This document shows, piece after piece, positions 58,853 through 64,000 of a stretch of 64,000 nt of DNA (positions are counted from its first letter, which is position 1; every line of letters begins with the position of its first letter). The DNA lies in contig NFUW01000001.1 of assembly GCA_002127285.1 (NCBI GenBank), forward strand, positions 632,057 to 696,056, read 5' to 3'. Origin of the DNA: Chitinophagaceae bacterium IBVUCB1. Lineage in GTDB: Bacteria > Bacteroidota > Bacteroidia > Chitinophagales > Chitinophagaceae. The notes under the pieces were generated by a model. It worked only from the letters and a program-made list of their open reading frames with translations. It had not been told where the DNA came from and searched no databases. A program made the position numbers and the translations under genes.

Positions 58853-60787
58853 ATGAGAAAATTATTCGCCTTAGTGGGGATTGCCCTAATTGGCACTGTT
58901 AGCAGCGATGCGCAAACAATATTACTGGAAGACTTTGAATCTGCGTCTGCACCTGCGTTGCCGGGTGGATGGTCGAAAATGACGAAGGCGGCAACTGCGT
59001 GGAAAACAGCCACCGGCAATCTGGATTTCACAAACGGGTGGAGGGTAAAAGAACATACTAAATACGCGGTGGTTGACGACTGGAACAATAACGAAACCAA
59101 CGACTCTTCCATGCTCGTGTCTCCTTCATTCACCCTGATGGGTGCTACAAACCCGTATGTAGCTATGGATTATTATTTTGCAGGGGCTGCATACAGCGGG
59201 GGCTCTCCCAAAGAAACCGCATACTTGCGTATATCTACAGATGGCGGTAATGTATGGAGCAATATTGACACATTGGACGCGGATGGTGATGACTGGCAAT
59301 ATACTTTCAAAAGCCTCGCAGCATACATTGGCCAGCCCAATGTAAGGCTCGCAGTATATTATCATGATGGCGGCGATGCTACCAAAAAACTGATAGGCCT
59401 GGCTGTAGATTATATTAAAGTATATACCCCTGCTGCTAACGATATTCGTTTGATTTCAATGACTCCTGAAAAGGGTTCTCCCAAAAACTTCGGTATTGCC
59501 AGTGGCAACATTACAGTAGGCGGCATGATAATTAATTACGGTTCTTCGCCTATTACAAGTTTTGATGCTACTTACAAAACATCTGGAGGCACTCTTGCAA
59601 CTTCTACAATGGGCAGTATCAATGTGGCTTCGTTTGCGGCTCACGATTTTACATGTTCCAATCCATTGGCATTACCAGCCACGCTGGGTAGCTACAATGT
59701 AGATATGTGGGTGACATTGCCCGGAGATATGGATGCAAGCAATGACTCTGCTAAAACGGATGTAACAATTGCCAATTTTATGCCGAAGAAGAAAATACTG
59801 GCAGAAGAAGGTACGGGTACATGGTGTGGTTTTTGTCCGCGTGGTGCTGTATATATGGACTCTATCGGCAAGACACACCCAGACAACTTCAGCCTGATAG
59901 CTGTGCATAATGGCGACCCGATGGTAGTACCTGCCTACGATACTTATATAGGTACTAAAATAGGCGGATACCCCAGTATGGTGATAGACCGCAGGGATGA
60001 GCGCGACCCGAGCGATTTATTTGACATTTACGATGAACAAAAAGATTATTTCGGTTATGCAGACATAACGCTTACAGATGTGCCTGCTCCGTCTTTCAAC
60101 TATGCTTTAAAAGCGAGTGTAAAACCTGCCATAGACCTGAGCGGAGATTACAGATTGGCTTTGGCACTGGTAGAAGATGGCGTAACGGGTACTGCCAGCG
60201 GATATGACCAGAGCAACTACTACGCAGGTGGTGGCTATGGACCAATGGGCGGGTATGAAAACAAGCCAAGCAAAGTACCTGCATCTGAAATGGTGTATAA
60301 CCACGTAGCACGTATGATAGTGCCAAGCCCTACCGGCGCGGCAGGCAGCCTGCCTGCTACCATGACTGCAGGCAATACCTACGATTATACTTTTAACACC
60401 GTGATACCACAGCCATATAAGAGGCCTAAAATGCACGCCGTGGTAATGCTGATACGCAACAGCGATGGTGTGGTGCTGAACAGTAATAATATTAAAGTAC
60501 CACTTGGCATCAGCAATGTAGCGGCAGGTATTACCGCTACTACGGTATATCCAAATCCTGCTGCCGAAAAAGCGACACTTCGCTTTACGCTGGCAGAGCA
60601 TGGCAATGTACAGGTGCTGGTATATGATATGACAGGGCGTATAGTGCATAATACAGGCAGCAAAGCCTGCGATACGGGTGCTAACAGCATAGACATTAAT
60701 ACGGCAGCTTTACCTGCCGGTGTATATACCATTAAGATGCAGGCAGATGGTGGCAACATAACGCTGCCGCTGAGCATTGCTAAATAA
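58853..60787 (+). CDS. T9SS-exported Omp28-related protein
   Basis: The 644-residue protein has a signal peptide, an N-terminal jelly-roll or choice-of-anchor-like domain (about 20-200; LLEDFESASAPALPGGWSKM), an Ig-like linker (about 205-300), and an Omp28/thioredoxin-like domain with GTGTWCGFCPRG near residue 325 (CxxC). A type A T9SS domain ends it (TTVYPNPAAEKATLRF...LPAGVYTIKM). It is predicted to be secreted through T9SS to the surface. The function of the CxxC is unknown. Confidence 0.92.
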   Translation: MRKLFALVGIALIGTVSSDAQTILLEDFESASAPALPGGWSKMTKAATAWKTATGNLDFTNGWRVKEHTKYAVVDDWNNNETNDSSMLVSPSFTLMGATNPYVAMDYYFAGAAYSGGSPKETAYLRISTDGGNVWSNIDTLDADGDDWQYTFKSLAAYIGQPNVRLAVYYHDGGDATKKLIGLAVDYIKVYTPAANDIRLISMTPEKGSPKNFGIASGNITVGGMIINYGSSPITSFDATYKTSGGTLATSTMGSINVASFAAHDFTCSNPLALPATLGSYNVDMWVTLPGDMDASNDSAKTDVTIANFMPKKKILAEEGTGTWCGFCPRGAVYMDSIGKTHPDNFSLIAVHNGDPMVVPAYDTYIGTKIGGYPSMVIDRRDERDPSDLFDIYDEQKDYFGYADITLTDVPAPSFNYALKASVKPAIDLSGDYRLALALVEDGVTGTASGYDQSNYYAGGGYGPMGGYENKPSKVPASEMVYNHVARMIVPSPTGAAGSLPATMTAGNTYDYTFNTVIPQPYKRPKMHAVVMLIRNSDGVVLNSNNIKVPLGISNVAAGITATTVYPNPAAEKATLRFTLAEHGNVQVLVYDMTGRIVHNTGSKACDTGANSIDINTAALPAGVYTIKMQADGGNITLPLSIAK

Positions 60788-60810
60788 TTGGCAGTATATA
60801 TTAGTTTGTA

Positions 60811-60847
60811 AAAGAGCCACTCTGTAATACAGGGTGGCTCTTTTTTA
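60811..60847 (+). terminator. Omp28-gene terminator
   Basis: AGAGCCACTCTGT (60813-60825) pairs with ACAGGGTGGCTCT (60829-60841, one G-T pair), followed by six T. Confidence 0.9.
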
Positions 60848-60848
60848 T

Positions 60849-60988
60849 GCTGTCATTTTGAATGATAGCGAAAAATCTGGCGGGCTTGGGCTCTACGCGA
60901 GTTAACCACCCTGATTGGCTTACGACAAGCTACGCATGTCTGCGCCAATATCCCCTCCTAAAAACAGGAGGGGAGCTAGAGGACGGTT
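60849..60988. repeat. dispersed-repeat remnant
   Basis: TGTCATTTTGAATGATAGCGAAAAATCT (with short spacer) resembles the widespread Bacteroidota repeat TGTCATTTCGAxCGAAGCGAGAAATCT. It is followed by CCCCTCC/GGAGGGG at about 60955-60974. No gene. Confidence 0.5.
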
Positions 60989-61318
60989 TTACCCCTCAAA
61001 ATATTCAATAATACACTCTTTCAGTATGCGCTCTTGGGTTTGCAGGCCGTTTGCGGTTATAGGTTGTAGCTGGTCGTAGTGAGGCCAGCCGTCTCCATCG
61101 CGGCCTTTGTATTCGTAATAGCCCCGGCGGCTCAGCAGGCTGCACACGGCTATGTGCATCAGGTCTTGCTTCTGTTCTTTAGAGTATTTTTTGGCGGGTA
61201 GTTTATCCAGTTCGTTTACCCCTATCAAAAAGAGGATGCTTTCCATATCGGGTGTTTTGCCAAAGCGTTCGTGCAGCAAAAATTCTACCTGTATCCAGCG
61301 TTCTTCAAAGTTTTCCAT
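60989..61318 (-). CDS. conserved hypothetical protein
   Basis: The 109-residue cytoplasmic protein contains ERWIQVEFLLHERFGKTPD, ILFLIGVNELDKLP, SKEQKQDLMHIAVCSLL and YYEYKGRDGDGWPHYD. The pattern is one that I associate with a Bacteroidota-only hypothetical family, but without a name. It diverges from moxR. Confidence 0.75.
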   Translation of the reverse strand: MENFEERWIQVEFLLHERFGKTPDMESILFLIGVNELDKLPAKKYSKEQKQDLMHIAVCSLLSRRGYYEYKGRDGDGWPHYDQLQPITANGLQTQERILKECIIEYFEG

Positions 61319-61330
61319 GAGGGGGCAAAA

Positions 61331-61430
61331 TTAGTTGATTAGTTGATTGGTTGATTAGTTATCAGGGGTGTGTCTATAGCACAAAACATAAACTCTATCA
61401 CACAAATCAACAAGTCAACTAATCAACTAA
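61331..61430. repeat. 25-bp interrupted palindrome of TTAGTTGA units
   Basis: TTAGTTGATTAGTTGATTGG plus TTGAT (61331-61355) is inverted at 61406-61430 with 23 of 25 matches, separated by 50 nt. Each arm is built of eight-base TTAGTTGA-like units. It lies between two divergent genes. Confidence 0.7.
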
Positions 61431-61536
61431 GTTCCCCACAGGGGGATTCAGGCTTTGTTTAACGCAGTTTTAACACCCACAAAATAACCCGCTTAATATT
61501 TTTGAGATGTAATATCTTTCCAATCATTATCGGAAT

Positions 61537-62544
<1,008 letters not shown>

Positions 62545-62697
62545 TAATGGCTGAATGGCTTGATGGCGCAATGGCTCAATGATAGTCGTAAGTCGTTAGT
62601 AGAGAGTAGAAAGTTATTGAACCATAAATGAGTTATATAATACTAAACGTCATTACTGCTATTAAGCCGCAATCATTTAAAAGAATTATTTACTGTT

Positions 62698-62726
62698 AAC
62701 CCGCCGATGGCGGGTTTTGTTTTTTA
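62698..62726 (+). terminator. terminator downstream of moxR
   Basis: AACCCGCC (62698-62705), GAT, GGCGGGTT (62709-62716) followed by TTGTTTTTT. Confidence 0.88.
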
Positions 62727-62842
62727 CATAATGTGTTGTTAAATACCCTGTTGCGGTTATGAATTTGCGTGGTTTTTGCATCTTATATGCAAAAGGGGCA
62801 ATAATAATCAGCTATGGCTGATGGATGGATTAAATATTAAAC

Positions 62843-62850
62843 TAATTTTG
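62843..62850 (+). promoter_or_regulatory. -7 box (TAATTTTG) of the final operon
   Basis: TAATTTTG matches TAnnTTTG and lies 22 nt before ATG 62873. Confidence 0.6.
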
Positions 62851-62872
62851 CACCTCAATTTTTCGGATAGAC

Positions 62873-63112
62873 ATGAGCATCGAAGAAAGAAATAACAAAC
62901 CAACAGGCTACGACAAGCTGAAGGCTTACCGCCACATCGTAATGGGCATCATGTACCTCTGCTTTGCGGTGGTAATGTTTTACCTCAAGCAGTTTGGTGC
63001 TATTGAACTATCGGCGGCTGTAGCATACAGCCTAGGTGGCTTGCTGGTGGTGTATGGTGTGTTCCGTATATGGCGCGGCATAGCCGATGCCAAAGCCATG
63101 AGCGGCAAATAG
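62873..63112 (+). CDS. small two-helix membrane protein
   Basis: The 79-residue protein has a charged N-terminus (MSIEERNNKPTGYDKLKAYRH) and two helices (about 22-40 and 47-66), then IWRGIADAKAMSG. It precedes the PstS-like gene by 95 bp, an order that I recall from TonB/ExbBD-linked clusters of Bacteroidota. Function unknown. Confidence 0.7.
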   Translation: MSIEERNNKPTGYDKLKAYRHIVMGIMYLCFAVVMFYLKQFGAIELSAAVAYSLGGLLVVYGVFRIWRGIADAKAMSGK

Positions 63113-63207
63113 CAGATTTTACACCGCGCTGACACGCTGTTAAATTAATGTTACAACATAAAGAGTTTTCATACGTTTTTTTAGAATATTGGTTAAAATT
63201 GCACTCC

Positions 63208-64000
63208 GTGAAAAAAGGTTTCTTACATATCACAATCTGCGCCGCGCTGCTGGCTGTTGCTGCCTCTTGCGGCAATGAGCCTGCTGCCAATAAACCAACC
63301 GACAATTTAGTAAGCGGCACGATAGACATCAGTGCAGATGAAACCTACAGACCTATTATAGAGCAGCAAAAACAGGTGTTCGATAGCAGCTTCCCCGATG
63401 CGCATGTCAATATTCACTACAAATCGGAAACAGAGTGTATCAAAGATTTCCTGAACGATAAGGCGAGGCTGATACTCGTAACCCGCGAACTGAGCAAGGA
63501 TGAGAAAGCCATGCTGGAGGGTAAGAAAATAGTAGCTACATCGCTGGCAGTGGCAAAAGATGCAGTGGCAGTAGTAGTGAACAAAGCCGCTACCGATACG
63601 GTACTAAGCCGCAGCCAGTTGCAGGGCATTGTAGCAGGTACATACAACAAAAAGTACACGGTGGTGTTTGATAATCAGGGCTCGAGCACGGTGCGCTATG
63701 TAACCGACTCGCTGATGGCGGGTGGTAAGCTGGGCAGCAATGTATTTGCAGCGAAGGGCAACGACAGCGTGATACACTACGTAGCAAATAACCCCAATGC
63801 CATAGGCTTTGTGGGTGTAAGCTACATCAGCGATTATAACGACCCCGAAGGGCTGGCTTTTATTAAAGATGTGCGCGTGTTGGCTATCGTCAACGACAGC
63901 ACCAAAAAAGAGTTTCAACCCTATCAGGCATATATAGCACCCAACTGGTATCCCCTTACCCGCAAGCTCTACTACATACACCGCGAAACGTACCAAGGCT
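63208..64000 (+). CDS. PstS-family phosphate-binding-like lipoprotein (partial)
   Basis: The frame is open to the right edge of the window (264 codons, then one base). GTG 63208 begins a lipoprotein signal (ICAALLAVAASC, lipobox AASC). The body has PstS-like segments: SGTIDISADETYRPIIE, AVAVVVNKAATDTVLSRSQLQGI, GSSTVRYVTDSL and NPNAIGFVGVSYISD. It would bind phosphate or a related anion in the periplasm or at the outer membrane. A TTG three codons upstream is an alternative start. The gene is cut by the window end. Confidence 0.88.
   Translation, partial: MKKGFLHITICAALLAVAASCGNEPAANKPTDNLVSGTIDISADETYRPIIEQQKQVFDSSFPDAHVNIHYKSETECIKDFLNDKARLILVTRELSKDEKAMLEGKKIVATSLAVAKDAVAVVVNKAATDTVLSRSQLQGIVAGTYNKKYTVVFDNQGSSTVRYVTDSLMAGGKLGSNVFAAKGNDSVIHYVANNPNAIGFVGVSYISDYNDPEGLAFIKDVRVLAIVNDSTKKEFQPYQAYIAPNWYPLTRKLYYIHRETYQG

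Larger units (their letters stand above)
62545..62872. other. intergenic region after moxR
   Basis: Repetitive ATGGCTgAATGGCTtgATGGCgcAATGGCTCAATG appears right after moxR. A terminator is at 62698-62726 and a TAATTTTG promoter box at 62843-62850. No gene is seen. Confidence 0.6.

Overview
The window comes from a member of the Bacteroidota, most likely the Chitinophagaceae or a close relative. Several things seen in the sequence point there: repeated TAnnTTTG -7 promoter boxes at correct distances from genes, type IX secretion (T9SS) C-terminal sorting domains, TonB-dependent receptors, Bacteroidota-restricted families (DUF4290, DUF4293, DUF4197, DUF5723-OmpA, TIGR03643), a PUA-less TruB, and a DAHP synthase fused to chorismate mutase. 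Most of the window is ordinary chromosome: housekeeping genes in short operons, often convergent with a shared hairpin terminator. There is no CRISPR array, no intact transposase and no prophage.

Layout. 0-9.6 kb: truB and aroF/pheA leave a shared spacer with -7 boxes almost touching their ATGs; then a methyltransferase, aroE, a phosphosulfolactate synthase-like gene, lpxB, a Rieske oxygenase, tRNA-Ala(GGC), an SDR, and a padR-pspC operon with a palindromic operator. 9.7-13.8 kb: a four-gene surface-glycan locus (arylsulfotransferase-like membrane protein, Wzm-type permease, Wzt/TagH-type ATPase, glycosyltransferase). 13.8-25.7 kb: miaA, rpmI-rplT, ispE, a LolD/MacB-type ATPase, cobalamin adenosyltransferase, DUF4290-murA, serS, a Lys/Ala-rich histone-like gene, rpmA and rplU. 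25.8-38.3 kb: a membrane protein broken by a -1 frameshift on an A7 run, a GH3 enzyme, an outer-membrane receptor, a DUF349 protein, a thioredoxin-like protein, and a UvrD-type helicase with a RecB-like nuclease domain.

38.4-50 kb: DUF5723-OmpA porin, rpiB, tatC, and an ECF sigma factor followed by a membrane protein that joins an anti-sigma-like N-terminus to a periplasmic trypsin-like protease. Next come an Ala/Pro lipoprotein and two tandem T9SS-exported GEVED proteins whose last 537 residues and terminator fall in a 1,668-bp direct repeat that looks identical at every place compared, while their N-terminal heads differ. 50-64 kb: aminopeptidase P, a short AT-rich stretch with a palindrome mosaic and orphan genes, an MBL-rhodanese protein, a zinc metallopeptidase, a TonB receptor under a TPP riboswitch, an Omp28-type T9SS protein, moxR, and a PstS-like lipoprotein that runs off the right edge.

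The most unusual items are the sigma/anti-sigma-protease pair, the recombining GEVED pair, the slippery frameshift in the membrane glycosyltransferase-like gene, the sulfotransferase-linked glycan export locus, and a 12-bp motif (TGTTkCGTTTTG) found as three copies in each of two distant intergenic regions. All family names are from recognition of sequence features without database searches.
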